Made by a program: the position numbers and the translations under genes. Below, piece after piece: positions 1 through 10,680 of a stretch of DNA of 64,000 nt; the stretch's first letter is position 1; each line of letters begins with the position of its first letter. The notes beneath the pieces are model-generated. The model saw nothing but the letters and a program-made list of their open reading frames with translations. It did not search any database and had not been told where the DNA came from. The stretch is from assembly GCA_016271365.2 (NCBI GenBank), contig CM057459.1, positions 822,241,001-822,305,000 on the forward strand, read 5' to 3'. This DNA is from Neoceratodus forsteri (Eukaryota; Chordata; Ceratodontiformes; Ceratodontidae).

Positions 1-2600
1 TCGTTTACAAAGGTACTTGTCACAGAGAAGACAATACAGTGATAACAACTTAGTACAGAGAAACAGTGTACAGTTTTTTTTTTTTTTTTGAGGCTACAGA
101 AGGACAAATGAGATCAACAGTTTACCACATACAGGGTTGGTGAAGTTAACATTGTTCAGGGAAATAACTAGAACATCAGAAAAAACATAGGATATCAATG
201 CAATGTGTTTTAGAGGAGTCAACAGGGAGATAACAGGATCCAAGGGTAGAGAAGGTAGACTATTTGAGCAGCCAACAGGGGGCTTTGTCAGAGAGTGAGC
301 AAGATAGTTTAGAAACAGCAACCGCTGTGAGTGGTGAAAAGGTGGTTCCGGAGGGTGGTTTTAAAGCAAGAGATTGTGGGGGAGTCTGAGATACTGGCAG
401 GGAGGGAATTGTACCAAGACGGGGCACTGTAGTGGAAAGCCCGTTGTCCATGAGAGGTCCTTGCCCTAGGTACCTTCAACTTGGTTTTTACAGGAGGACT
501 GTGTTGAAGCTAGGGAGTTAACATGGTGGATAACGGCAGTCAAACCAGGAGGAGAGAGCCCAAGGAGAGTTTTTTGTAAGGATGCAGGTTTGATACCTAA
601 GACGCTCGTCAAGATTGAGCAGATTAACCTGGGAGTAAAGATGGCAGGTATGTGTAAGTCTAGAAGCACCTAAGATTAGTCGACAGGCCTTATTTAAGGT
701 GAGGCAGATTTTGTTTAGCGAGGTCTGGTCAGCAGCCCCATAGACTGATAAGCCATAGTCCTCAAGTGACAGAATGGAGGACATAACTGCAAGTTGGAAG
801 GGCATCGGGGGGGAGACAGTGTTTGTGGTGGTATAGGATTCCCAACCTAATATTGGTGGTGGAGGCTAAGGCGGAGATATGAGAATGGAACATGAGGGCA
901 GGGTCAAAGGTTATCCCAAGGTATTTGTATGTGTAAACTTGTTTGAATGGGAACATAGAGCTGGCGAAGACTTGAAGTTGGAAATTAATAGCTTTGTTTT
1001 GGGGGTGGGAGAAGATCATAGATTTGGTCTTTTTAAGATTGATAACCAGTCTATGTTCTTTAAACCAGGCTTCCACATCTTTATAGGATAATTGCAGGGA
1101 ATCTAGGAGGGTGGTGGGGTTACGGTCAGAAGCGAAGATAACAGCGTCATCTGCATAAAGGAGGAGTTTACCAGTACAGGCACCTGGCAGGGTGTTGAGA
1201 TAAAGGGAAAAGAGCAGAGGCCCAAGAATAGAGCCATGGGGAACCCCAGATTGGATAGGGCAGAGGTCAGAGAGAGTGCCATTGATTTTTACATGCTGGG
1301 ACCGGGCAGACAGATAGCTGGAGCACCATGAGACAGGTCCTGCAGCAAAGCCAGCATGGCTGAGTGCATCCAGCAGGACAGGATGGGATACGGTGTCAAA
1401 GACTTTTGACAGATCGATGAACACTGCACCAGCAAGAAAGCCCGAGTCCAGGGAGGAATGGAGGAAGTTAGAAAATTTGATGAGGGCGGTATTGGTGCTG
1501 TGCCCAGCATGGAAGCCGTGTTGTTCAGGGCAGAAGATACTGTATTTGGTAAGAAACTCAGATATTTGGGAGGATACTACTTTCTCTAAGGCTTTTGAGA
1601 GTGGTGAGAGGATTGAAATGGGATGATAATTACCAGAAAGGGCCCTATCTCCACCCTTATGTATGGGAGTGACAGTGGCAATTTTCCAGGCTAATGGAAA
1701 TTGCCCTAGACAGAGTGATTTGTTGAAGAGGCAAGTGATTGGGGCGATGACCTGGTCCAATGCCAGGCTGAGGAGTCTGGTGTCCAAGGAGTCACTGCCA
1801 GTGGTGTTGCTTCTTAGGGCCTTGGTCAGATATGGTCTGACTTCATTGACAGTAACCCAGTGGAAGTGGAAAGATGCGTGTGAGAGAGCAGGGTCAGGAG
1901 AGTGAGGAGTGGAGTCAAAAAAGTTGCTAGGGAGTACAGAGCTAAGGTCAGTAAAGGAATTATTGAGATGGTTAGCAATGAGGGTAGGATCAGTAGAGAT
2001 AATACCCTCAATATTGATTTGGGAAGGCGGAGGAGAGCGTGTACTACCATTTAGTTGTTTGATGTTATCCCAGAAGGTTCTAGCATTCCCCCAGGATGAG
2101 GTGAGTGAGGCTCGATAATGATAAGCCTTTGCTTTGCGTATGGCCCAGGTGCATTTATTTCGGGCAGCAGCATATGCCTGTCTGTTGGCAGGGCAGCCAG
2201 TTTCCGTGGCTAGGTGCCACAGGTTATCCCTGTGCCTAAGGAGTTGGAGTAGGGAAGGAGTGACCCAGGGAGTATGGCGTACCTTGGAACGGAGTTTGGT
2301 TAGGGGTGCGAAGATATCACAAGCTTTGTTAAACATTAAGGTGAAGAAGGCCAGGGCCAAATCAAGGTTAGGCGGTCTCAATGGGAGACCAGTCAACTTG
2401 GGCTAGAAGTTGCTTCAGGCCTCTCAGCCCACCTGGTCGCAACCGCCGCCGTAGGGTGGCCTGTGAAGTGGGTTTGTTTAGGGACGTAATCCAACGGAAA
2501 AGAATAGGGGAGTGGTCACTGATTCCATCCAGAAGGACTTGTAGATATAGGGAAGAGATGAGGGGCACACATTCATTTTTTGCTTATCTGCAAGAATAAG
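1..2600 (-). mobile_element. 5'-truncated LINE, CR1/L2 type, running off the left edge
   Basis: A non-LTR retrotransposon lies on the minus strand. It begins near 2600 inside the endonuclease domain (the frame at 2368-2568 carries GISDHSPILF, the conserved SDH block). It continues through a long reverse-transcriptase frame (762-2396) and a frameshifted C-terminal tail: 518-805 carries the post-RT thumb-like region, and 260-451 the tail resembling the WN-LP and FK..L blocks that close CR1/L2 proteins. The rest is 3' UTR, which probably leaves the window. A run of A on the minus strand lies at 75-90. The 5' truncation is typical of target-primed reverse transcription. The exact clade is uncertain. 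Confidence 0.85.
762..2396 (-). pseudogene. LINE ORF2 reverse-transcriptase frame, 544 codons open
   Basis: This is the longest open frame in the window. Residues 1-110 are the linker after the endonuclease, with the HTPWVTPSLLQLLRHRD block near 41-57. Residues 198-260 are the RT N-terminus (TTGSDSLDTRLLS, then TPIHKGGD and NYHPISILS). Motif A, FIDLSKVFDTV, is at 326-336 with its catalytic Asp. SGVPHGSILGPLLF is at 383-396 (PHG in place of the usual PQG). YADD is at 414-417. KTKSMIF and YKYLGITFD follow. The frame lacks the endonuclease and is frameshifted at both ends, so it is a broken copy. An uninterrupted RT of this length suggests a younger insertion than its neighbours. The listed 5' end is simply where the frame opens, not a true start. 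Confidence 0.88.
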
Positions 2601-3167
2601 TGTATATATCCCCCACTGCTCTGTAACCAAGGTGAGGGAAAATATGGATGTGTTGCATTCCACTGACTTGGCCTATGTAGTTTTACTAATAAGATGTTGG
2701 AACTGCATTACTCTGTATGTACTGTTACTGTATTGCTCGTAGTTTTTGCTGACTTTGAAAAACTTAACAAAAACTATATCTACAACAAGAAATACTGTGT
2801 TTCTGAGAGAAAACGTACTCTGATCATGAAAAAGTCAAAATAATTTATCATGACAGATGGCTGAAAAGCACAATAATGGGGTATAGGACTTGGGCCAAGT
2901 GAAATACAGTACAGTGGTAAAATGGAAATTGGTTGTGGTTTGTAAATGTGTCCAAATAACTGACAATGACAATTAACTGAAGAATGTATTATTGGAGTTG
3001 GGGAGTTTCAACAGTCACATCCTTGAATCCTTGATGAGTTCATCATTTAAGAGCACCTGGTCCAGGAAATCCTCCCCAACCCCCCCACACACACACAGCA
3101 GTCACTTTCCATATAGGAATATGTCTACTAAAACCCATCTTCTGATACTTTACACACCCAAAATATT
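2601..3167. other. Unassigned AT-rich stretch
   Basis: No coding similarity was seen. A short C-rich and CA-rich patch lies near 3078-3099. The sequence resembles decayed intergenic DNA. Confidence 0.5.
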
Positions 3168-3477
3168 CCAATCTATGGTTGCAAGATCAACGCTGCCTGC
3201 CAGGATAACATTTCCAAACCAGACAACAATAGCCACACTCAATACAGGTCAATAAAGACTGTAGCAATAGCTGTGAAAAATAAAGGCAGTTCACTTTCCT
3301 GATGAAATACAAGTGAATTTATTTCAGCACTTATTGGCAGTACAATCAAATTGACTCAGTACTCTGTACTCATGTAGCCACTCTGTACAAGTCCCTGTGC
3401 TTTGCTCCATTAGAGCTTCATCAGGGGCGCTATCCAATCTATCATTGTAAGATCAAAGCTGCCTACCAGGATAACAT
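3168..3477 (-). repeat. Short insertion between 44-bp direct repeats, hammerhead-like end
   Basis: The segments 3168-3211 and 3434-3477 are the same 44-bp sequence with about five mismatches, and they flank 3212-3433. Read on the minus strand, the flanked piece starts next to a CTGATGA at 3424-3418, followed by a GCTC/GAGC stem. It ends in AATAAA-like sequence. The order resembles the ribozyme-bearing insertion at 20793-21215, but here the G of the conserved GAAA box is lost. I infer a short retroelement flanked by an unusually long duplication; the family is not established. Confidence 0.5.
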
Positions 3478-4829
3478 CTCTCAGTGTAACAGCATTTTTT
3501 TACTTCTCATGCCAGGGTCCTATTCTTTTCATCTGGTTGTTTTTAGGCCTGCAGACCACCCCAAAACAGATTTTTCTCATTCCCTACTTTGCCAACAGCA
3601 CTAACATTGATTCTACCACTGCTTCTCCTCCTAAGGATTTGTCCTCAGAGACAATGATGCGCTCCATAAAGTAAAGAGCCAATGTCCCCTTCTCTCTGTT
3701 CTTTCTGAAAATTACCTAGCCTGGAACTGAAAGGTCCCAGTCATGGCTGGATGCTGTCCATGTTTTTTCTGTTACTGCTAAGATATTCTGTTTCCAATCC
3801 TCAGCCATTGCCTGGATGCCCACATCTTGTTTCCCCTTGCTCCTTGTGTTTAAGCTCATCACTTTTCAGGAGGTTACTCTAATAGCCCCACTGCTCCCTC
3901 TGTCACTTTGCCAATAATCCCCCTCACTACTGCCTTATTTGTTCTTCTAGGCACAAATTTTTCTTGCTTGTTAAGATAGTGTCTGCAGGGCCTAGCTAAC
4001 CCCAACTCTAACCCTTGTTACATTGGATATAATTAATATCAAACACCCTGGGCTACTGATATGTGCTGTGTATTGCCCAGTGACTACTGACATTCATGAT
4101 CTGTGTAATTGTGATGCATCTTGCTGTCACTGAAGGTACAGTATTAAAATAATTTTAAGTGGTAGGCAGAGATGCATTACAGAGTATACTGAACATTACA
4201 AAAAAAAAACTACTTGAAAACATCATTTATGGTTGAAGTCTAATGCCACAACAGTGAAGAAATGCTACAGTAAGTTAGGGTAAAATGTTCCCTGAAAATT
4301 AGACAGTGGTAGCAAGAGATAGGTTAAAGTGTATTTACTGCAAAAAAAAAATATATGAAACAATAATGTTAAAACATTAGTTAGTGTTGAAGCTTAATGC
4401 CACATCAGTAAATAAGTGCTTTACTTATTATAAAACTCTACCTGAGTCTTGCTGAGCCTATGACATGCTGTTCCTCATGGTCTGAATGATCCTGCTAAAA
4501 TTGTAATCTTATCGAGAAGCAGTTTTGAAAAGCAATGCATTCTGAACTAAAATGGTGGTAAATACTTATCAAGGAATAGTACTTTGTTGGTTGGTAGGTG
4601 GTTGGGTAGGATTTATGTATCTGGCAGACTGAGATGATACCTTACTTTGCTCACAGTTTCTTTACTTATCTAGGGGAATATACCTCTGAAGCTTTGTTAG
4701 TGCAGTGCATGACAGTAACAATAAAAAGTGTGGGTCACGTTATCTAACATGGAGGTACTATACAAGCTCAGAACGGTATGGAAAGATTGCTGTGCATACT
4801 GTAGCAATGATTTAATTTAGCTTCATGAA
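3478..4829. other. Unassigned AT-rich stretch
   Basis: No protein similarity or clear repeat boundary was seen. Two loosely similar passages near 4141-4270 and 4311-4410 (poly-A, then a phrase about 'gttgaagyytaatgccaca') suggest a degenerate direct repeat of roughly 165 bp. Confidence 0.35.
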
Positions 4830-7330
4830 TTAATAAGAGTTTTTGTAGACCGGGTGGGTGCGCTAGCCATAGGAATGACTATTTTCAGGCACGACCTGGG
4901 AGATTACAGGGTAACATTACAGAGAATACAATAGGGTAACATAACAGAAGAATGCAATAGGGTAACAATACAGAGAATAAAAAGTAGGTAGGTACAGTAA
5001 GGTCTACACAGTGATATTCTATAGTGGGTTAATCAGCATACAAGATTCAAGGTATTGAGAGCTGGTAACATGACATATTAATACAGTCATAACATTGGGA
5101 TGAAGTGCATTGTACAGTAAAAACCGTATTGTTACATAATACATAGTACAAGGATAACCTAGAGATACAAGGTCACAAATTCAAGAAAACATAGACATAT
5201 AGCAGCTGTGACCCTGAAGGAAAGACAATTTTCAAACAGGCAAGTGAATTATGGGAAATAATAACAAAGGACAAAAAACAAAAGCCAAAAACAAAAATCA
5301 AAAAACCAAAAAACAAAAACAAATAACAAACATGAAGCATGCCTATATGCTGATGTCTGCAAAAAAAAAATAAATAAATAAGTTAGATAAGTGCCAAGTG
5401 GAAAAGGTGGTAATTTAAAGTTTGGAGTGGGGTAAGTTAGACAATAGGAGTCAGGCAGGTAGAGGGTGAGGCAGTGGAAATAAGGTGAGAGAGGATATAC
5501 CTCATGAGGAATAGTGGTCCAACATGTACTGCTGCAGAGGGCTGGGAACAGAACAAGTAAGTACAAAAGGGGGTTTAAAGCAGGGGATAGGCAAGCAGGC
5601 TACATAGGTTAGTTACAGGGTGTATGGATGCAGGCCTGTAAGGTAGGGGGTACAGCTGGGGAGGGGTGAGAGAGATGGTAATTTGGTGGGAACAGGTTAA
5701 AAACTGAGGTCAGGGATGGGGACAGGGAGCTAAGGTGGATTAAAGCAGGAGTATTGGTTAGATGAGATAAGGTGGTGACAGAGAGCTTTTTTAAAGGTGT
5801 CATCAGTGGGTGCTAGGCGGACGTCTAGAGGAAGGGGAGCATAGTGGGTGAAAGCACTAGAGCCTTTGGTGGTAGAGTATTTCGGCACACTTAAGAAGAA
5901 TTTATCAGTGGGGCCCAAGCCATAATTGGAGATCTGTGGCACAAGCAGAGCCACCAGATAATTAGAAGCTTGGGACCTCATAATACTGTCTCTAGTGGAA
6001 CCAAGGGAGTGGAGCCTGGAGGCATTAGAAGATAGCCAGTTAAGATCAGAGTAGAGGAGGCAATGGTGTTTCTACCTATGGGATGAGGCCACGTACCAAC
6101 ATATATTATTGTAAGTGATGTCCCATGTATGGAGATTAGTTTTAGGTATAGCAGCATATGAGGATACCCCGTAAGTTAGGGTAGGAAGGAGTATGCCTAG
6201 GGCAATGGTTAGTCTCGCTGAGGGGGTTAAAATATAGCTAGTACAGTAAGCTATACCTAGCTTGGAATTGACAGACTTGCACGTGTTCGAAATGTGAAGT
6301 TCGAAGTTTAAGGACTGATCCAGGGTGACACCTAGGTACTTAAATGAGGTAACTAAGCCAGTAGCTGAGCCATTTAGGCTGGAGACCCTAAAGTTGTTTT
6401 GGTTTGAATTGAGTTTTGAGGGAGTGCCAAATAACATTGACTGAGTTTTGGTCTCATTAACCACGAGTTTATGATCTAAGAGCCAGGACTGTAGGCACTG
6501 GAAGTCAGCAGAAAGCCACTGATTGATGTCAGCTACATTTTTCACACTGATATAGAGGACAATGTCATCTGCATAGAGTATGGTGGAGGAGGCAGAGAGG
6601 TTTGAGGTGATGTCATTAATAAAAATAGAAAAAAGAAGTGGTCCCAGGATAGAGCCTTGGGGTACACCAATACTCATAGTAGCTTTATCAGAGTAGCATG
6701 AGTCGAACTTAACAACTTGAAACCTGTTAGACAGATAGCTGTTGAACCAGCTGACTACATTAGATGCAAAGCCCATAGATTGCAAGATGGAGAGGAGAAG
6801 GGAGTGGTTCACCAAGTCAAAAGCTTTTGTCATATTGATGAAGACTGCCCCTGTTAGAAGACCCGAGTCCATAGAAGTGAGAGTGTCTGTGGAGAATTTA
6901 AGCAGGGCAGTCGAGGTGCTATGACCTTTGCGAAAACCATGCTGGGCAGATGTTAGAAGGTTATGTTTGAGGAGAAATTCTGTGGTTTGTGTGGCGACTA
7001 TTTTTCTAGGATTTTGCTGATCACCGATAAGATGGTTATAGGCCTATAGTTCGAGGGGTCATTGGCGTTACCCTTTTTAAGGATGGGGTGATTCTAACAG
7101 TCTTCCAAATGTCAGGAAAGCTACTGTGACATAGGAAAAGAGTGAAAATTTTGGCCAGAGGGGCAGCAATGGGGGGGAGGTGATTTTTAGAAGGCTGGGC
7201 TCAATACAGTCTGAGCCTGAGGCAGCGCTATCCAAGATCGAACGAAGAAGTTCAATCTCATGGACATGTGTCAGTAGTTTATGTGTTGTTATAAAGTGGC
7301 AAAAAAAAAAACAAATCTTTGCATTGGCCA
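4830..7330 (-). mobile_element. 5'-truncated LINE, CR1/L2 type
   Basis: This is a second minus-strand LINE of the same general type as the one at 1-2600 but a different family. Its 5' edge is in the RT N-terminus: the frame at 7077-7331 carries SGSDCIEPSLLK. One or more frameshifts fall between 6872 and 7080, and the readable RT follows at 6072-6872. The frame at 5730-5981 carries a C-terminal tail (PLPLDVRLAPTDDTFKKAL, the FK..L block). The 3' UTR is estimated to end near 4830-4850 in an A/T-rich TAATAA-like sequence. The 3' boundary is approximate. Confidence 0.8.
6072..6872 (-). pseudogene. LINE reverse-transcriptase fragment
   Basis: The open stretch of about 266 codons covers the RT core from just before motif A to the thumb. 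FINMTKAFDLV at residues 11-21 carries an N where most relatives have D at the first catalytic position. GVPQGSILGPLLF is at 69-81, YADD at 100-103, then KTQSMLFG and FKYLGVTLDQSLNF. The upstream part of the palm is present but in other frames. The Asp-to-Asn change in motif A together with the frameshifts make this inactive. Confidence 0.85.
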
Positions 7331-8394
7331 AGAGACGTTACCTGACTGTATTAAATCTCAATAAGCATGCAGTCTGGTGCTGAGTTCCATTTTCCTCCCA
7401 CCAAAAAAACTACTTATATCTCCTGCAGGGTGTGACTCATAGGATTTTAAGGCACTTCTCTGAGGTACTAGGACACTGCCTTACTGCACCCCTGTGCCAT
7501 GTATTAAAATCCTATAATGCCCACTCTGTTGTGGCTTATTATTTACTTGAAATTCAATAATATACTAACTGTGATCATTATATTTCTAAAGGAATATAAT
7601 GTATATGTTCAATACACAATTCTGCTTGTGAACTTGTATCAAAATGAAAAAAACACAACTGAGAAATACAGTCATTTTTTTAAAGCTTTTCTAAAATGAC
7701 AGGTTTCTCCTTTGCGACCTATCAGCTACCGTACATGTAAACTATATAGTTTAGCAGAGACTAGAGGCAGGTACATGTAAACTCCCTCAGTGTGAGACAA
7801 CACATTTTCTAGTAGAGGAGAAAGATCTAAAAAATAGTGAGGCGATGAAAGGTTACAGAAGATAGACTTTCTAAACAAAGTGGTGAAAGAGGTAAATATC
7901 AAACATACAGTAACTGTGCTAAGAGTAGTTATGTTGATGTAGATGGAAGATTTTTTGATACAAATGGTCCAAGTGTAAAAGCTGAAGCTTTTGTATAGGC
8001 ATATGAATTTAAAGAGGCACTGTAAACATATTTGGTCAAAATGGCAATTTGTCCCAGTCATTTTGCTCTGTGACAACTTGCCCAGGACTATTAGATCTGG
8101 CATCGATCATCTCCGATGCTAGTTTGTCCCCAGACAATTCACTCCCACTACATATTATACTATACTCAAACAACAGTTACAGTATAACTTCCACTTCTAC
8201 AAGCCTTGATCACATTGCCTCATCTGGTAGGAAAATTGCACCAACCTGGAGTTTATTTTACAATATTTATGGTGGGTGCAATTTCCCATGGACGAAATGA
8301 TGGGAGAACCAATTGACACCAGAGCTAATAGTCCATGGTGAGCTGATGCAGAGTTGAATGACTGGAATGAACTGTGATGTAGCCACATATTTGG
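7331..8394. other. Unassigned stretch
   Basis: No coding similarity was seen. A TTAAAGAGGCACTGTAAAC motif near 8009 resembles the start of the TTAA-type repeats seen elsewhere in the window, but no partner end was found. Confidence 0.35.
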
Positions 8395-8760
8395 ACCATA
8401 TTATTCCAGCTGAAAACTTGCAGTTTATGAATGTTTATAGACTCTAAATTTGTTGATGTCACAGGTTGCTTTATTTGTTTCCTTTCTTAGTAAAACTGAA
8501 ATGCATGCTAATGGTGTACCCAATCTTATTTAATTTTGAATCCTTGATCTACTCATACTGCAAATTTCCTTAACATTAGGAACACACCCAAACATTGCAG
8601 CCACCCATGATGCAATAGTATCCCCTCCCCTGACTGCATCTTGGTGGCTAGCTGTGTTGTGTTCTCAAGTACAGGAAAGTGGGAGTGGATCAAGGACTGT
8701 AAACAAACAAACACAGTTTTATATGGTGACAGCAAAATGGTGGGCAGTCAATTCTTCACA
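8395..8760 (+). repeat. Dispersed repeat family Y, copy 1
   Basis: The passage running from 'ggttgctttatttg' through 'gaaatgcatgctaatggtg', an 'aggaacacacccaa' block and 'gatcaaggactgtaaacaaa' recurs at 19745-20079 plus 20615-20650 (+), 22780-23175 (-) and 12790-12890 (+). No ORF is shared. The best-preserved outer end (23175, minus) reads TTAAAGGGACACCGTCAACC, so the family is probably a non-autonomous DNA transposon with a TTAA target. The far end was not located. Confidence 0.6.
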
Positions 8761-9011
8761 AAAAAAAATCTGATTCAAACTAACCCACTACAATGGAAAA
8801 TTTTACAGAGCATGAGTAACCATTAACTGTGCTTAATTAAACTAGAGACATTTTAAGACCTAAAGGAGTTTACAATCGAGAGGACTGGAGGAGGGCAGAT
8901 GTTGTCCCACTGCACAAAAGTGCTGGCAGGGAGGAGGCTGGCAATGATAGCCCAGTCAACCTGACATCACTGGTGGAAAAGTAAATAGAATCACTGCTGA
9001 CGGAAAGGATT

Positions 9012-9260
9012 GTGGAATATTTTGAATCTAGTAGGTCACAAGACCCAAAGCAGAATGATTTCACAGGAGAGAGTTCATGTCAAATGAATCTGATAGATTT
9101 CTTTGACTGCATGTCAAAGGATTTAGATCAGGGAGGAGAGGTGGATGTGGCCTACCTAAATTTCAGTAAAACATTCAAGACCTTTGCACATAGGAGACTA
9201 ACAAGCACGCTGGGTCCAAAGGTGGTAAACTGGATAGGAAATTCCTTAGGGGACAGGTGA
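9012..9260 (+). pseudogene. CR1 reverse-transcriptase palm fragment
   Basis: The frame contains SSCQMNLIDFFDCMSKDLDQ, then YLNFSKTFKTFAHRRL. This is the CR1 motif A block, normally Y-L-D-F-S-K-A-F-D-T, with both Asp replaced (N and K). The catalytic palm is therefore dead. The GVPQG-type block is lost a little further on, where 9301-9340 reads as VSQGSVLGQILYK in another frame. Confidence 0.75.
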
Positions 9261-9816
9261 CAGATGGTAGTGGTAAATGGAGTTCACTCCAAGGAAGGGA
9301 GGGTGACCAGCAGGGTGTCTCAGGGATCAGTGCTGGGACAGATCCTCTATAAATAATATATTTGTAAGTTATAAATTACATTGCAGAGGAGCTGGAAGGG
9401 AAGGTCGGCCTCTGTGTCAATGGCACCAAATTCTGCAATAGGGTGGATGCTCCGAGGGGTGTGTGAAAAGGATAAGCAGACAGCTGAGAAAATTAGAGGA
9501 GTGGTCAAGGGCATAGTAGGTGGGTTTCAATGTGAAAAAGTGCAAAATAATGCACTTAGGACACAGAAACCATGGGTGAAGTACGAAATGGGTGGATTGG
9601 TATTGATGAACACCAAGCAGAAAAGTGCCTGAAGGTAATCATATTGGAAGACCTGAAGGTGGCCAGGCAGAGTGAAGAGGAAGTAGGCAGGGTGAGTGGG
9701 ATGATGAGATGCATAGGGAAGGGTATCACTAACAGAAAGAGGGAGGTGATGTTGCCTCTGTATAGATCACTAATAAGACCCCACCTAGAGTACTGTGTCT
9801 GGTTTTCAGGACCACA

Positions 9817-10222
9817 GGCTCAATTTTCAAAGCCCCGTGAATGCTGGAATCCCCTGGTGCACTAATTCTTTGGTGCTTGGGGTTTGCATCATTCTCCTGG
9901 CTGACGATCAAGATTTTCAATCCCAAGAGGCAAATGCTAAAATTAGACTAGCTTTTACCTGGTCTAACTTGTGCTATTTGGGGGACCCATTTTGCGGGGG
10001 CTTGTGCCTAATGTTAGATGCAAGGTGCCATAATTTGAGGAAAGTGTCACAACTGTGTTTGATCTACTAAAATTGAGTGCAGCTGTGTCAAAGGAGTTTG
10101 GCGCAGCTGTGCCAAAGTAGTTTGGTGCAGCTGTGCCAAAGGAGTTTGGTGCAGCTGTGCAAAAAAACAGCAGTGATGCAGGGCTTGATGCAAGCCCTGA
10201 GTCACCCTTTGAAAGTCAAGCC
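9817..10222. mobile_element. Nested MITE, 16-bp inverted termini, 5-bp target duplication
   Basis: The element begins GGCTCAATTTTCAAAG (9817-9832) and ends CTTTGAAAGTCAAGCC (10207-10222); as inverted repeats they match at 13 of 16 positions. The pentamer CCACA flanks it on both sides (9812-9816 and 10223-10227). Deleting the element plus one CCACA restores continuous CR1 coding sequence. It has no ORF and contains a 24-bp tandem array. Its termini resemble the right end of the large palindrome at 25746-27521. The superfamily is not certain. Confidence 0.8.
10079..10161. repeat. 24-bp tandem repeat, about 3.5 copies
   Basis: Units start at 10079, 10103, 10127 and 10151 (partial), with a core of GCAGCTGTGCCAAAGGAG. 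Units differ by one or two bases. The array lies inside the nested MITE. Confidence 0.9.
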
Positions 10223-10680
10223 CCACATATCCAGAAGGACATGGACAGAGTGGAGGTGGTCCAGATGAGGGCAACTAAAATGGTGCAGTGTCTGCATCAA
10301 AAGCGCTATGAGGAGAGACTAAAGGACCTCAATTAGTACACCCTAGAACAGAGAAGGGAGAGGGAGAGGGTGGAATACTATAGAGACCTTTAAATACCTC
10401 ACCAGGGCAAATAAGGTGCAGGAGGGACATCTTTATCAGAAGGATAAATGCTCAAGAACAAAGAGAAATGCTATGAAGCTGGAAGGGGGTAAATTCAGAA
10501 CAGATGTGAGGAAGAACTTCTTCAAAGAAAGAGTGCTGGATTCCTGGAACAGCCTTCCAGCAGAGATGGTAGGGTGAAAACAGTGGTGGGATTCAAGAAT
10601 GCATGGAATAAGCAAAAGGGAAGCATAATGGAAAGGAAGGGGAGAGGGAGTCAGAAGAAGAAAAGATCTGTGTTACTTAG

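Larger units (their letters stand above)
8840..10680 (+). mobile_element. CR1-type LINE fragment, split by a MITE
   Basis: The fragment opens in the RT N-terminus (DWRRADVVPLHKSAG, then NDSPVNLTSLVEK). It continues through the palm (9012-9260), the post-RT region (9572-9820: GITNRKREVMLPLYRSLIRP and LEYCVWF) and the C-terminal block (10205-10330: DMDRVEVVQMRATKMVQ). The order and wording match CR1. Frames are broken throughout. A 406-bp MITE occupies 9817-10222; removing it restores the CR1 reading between CVWFSGP and HIQKDMDRVE. The 3' end is estimated near 10680. Confidence 0.85.
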
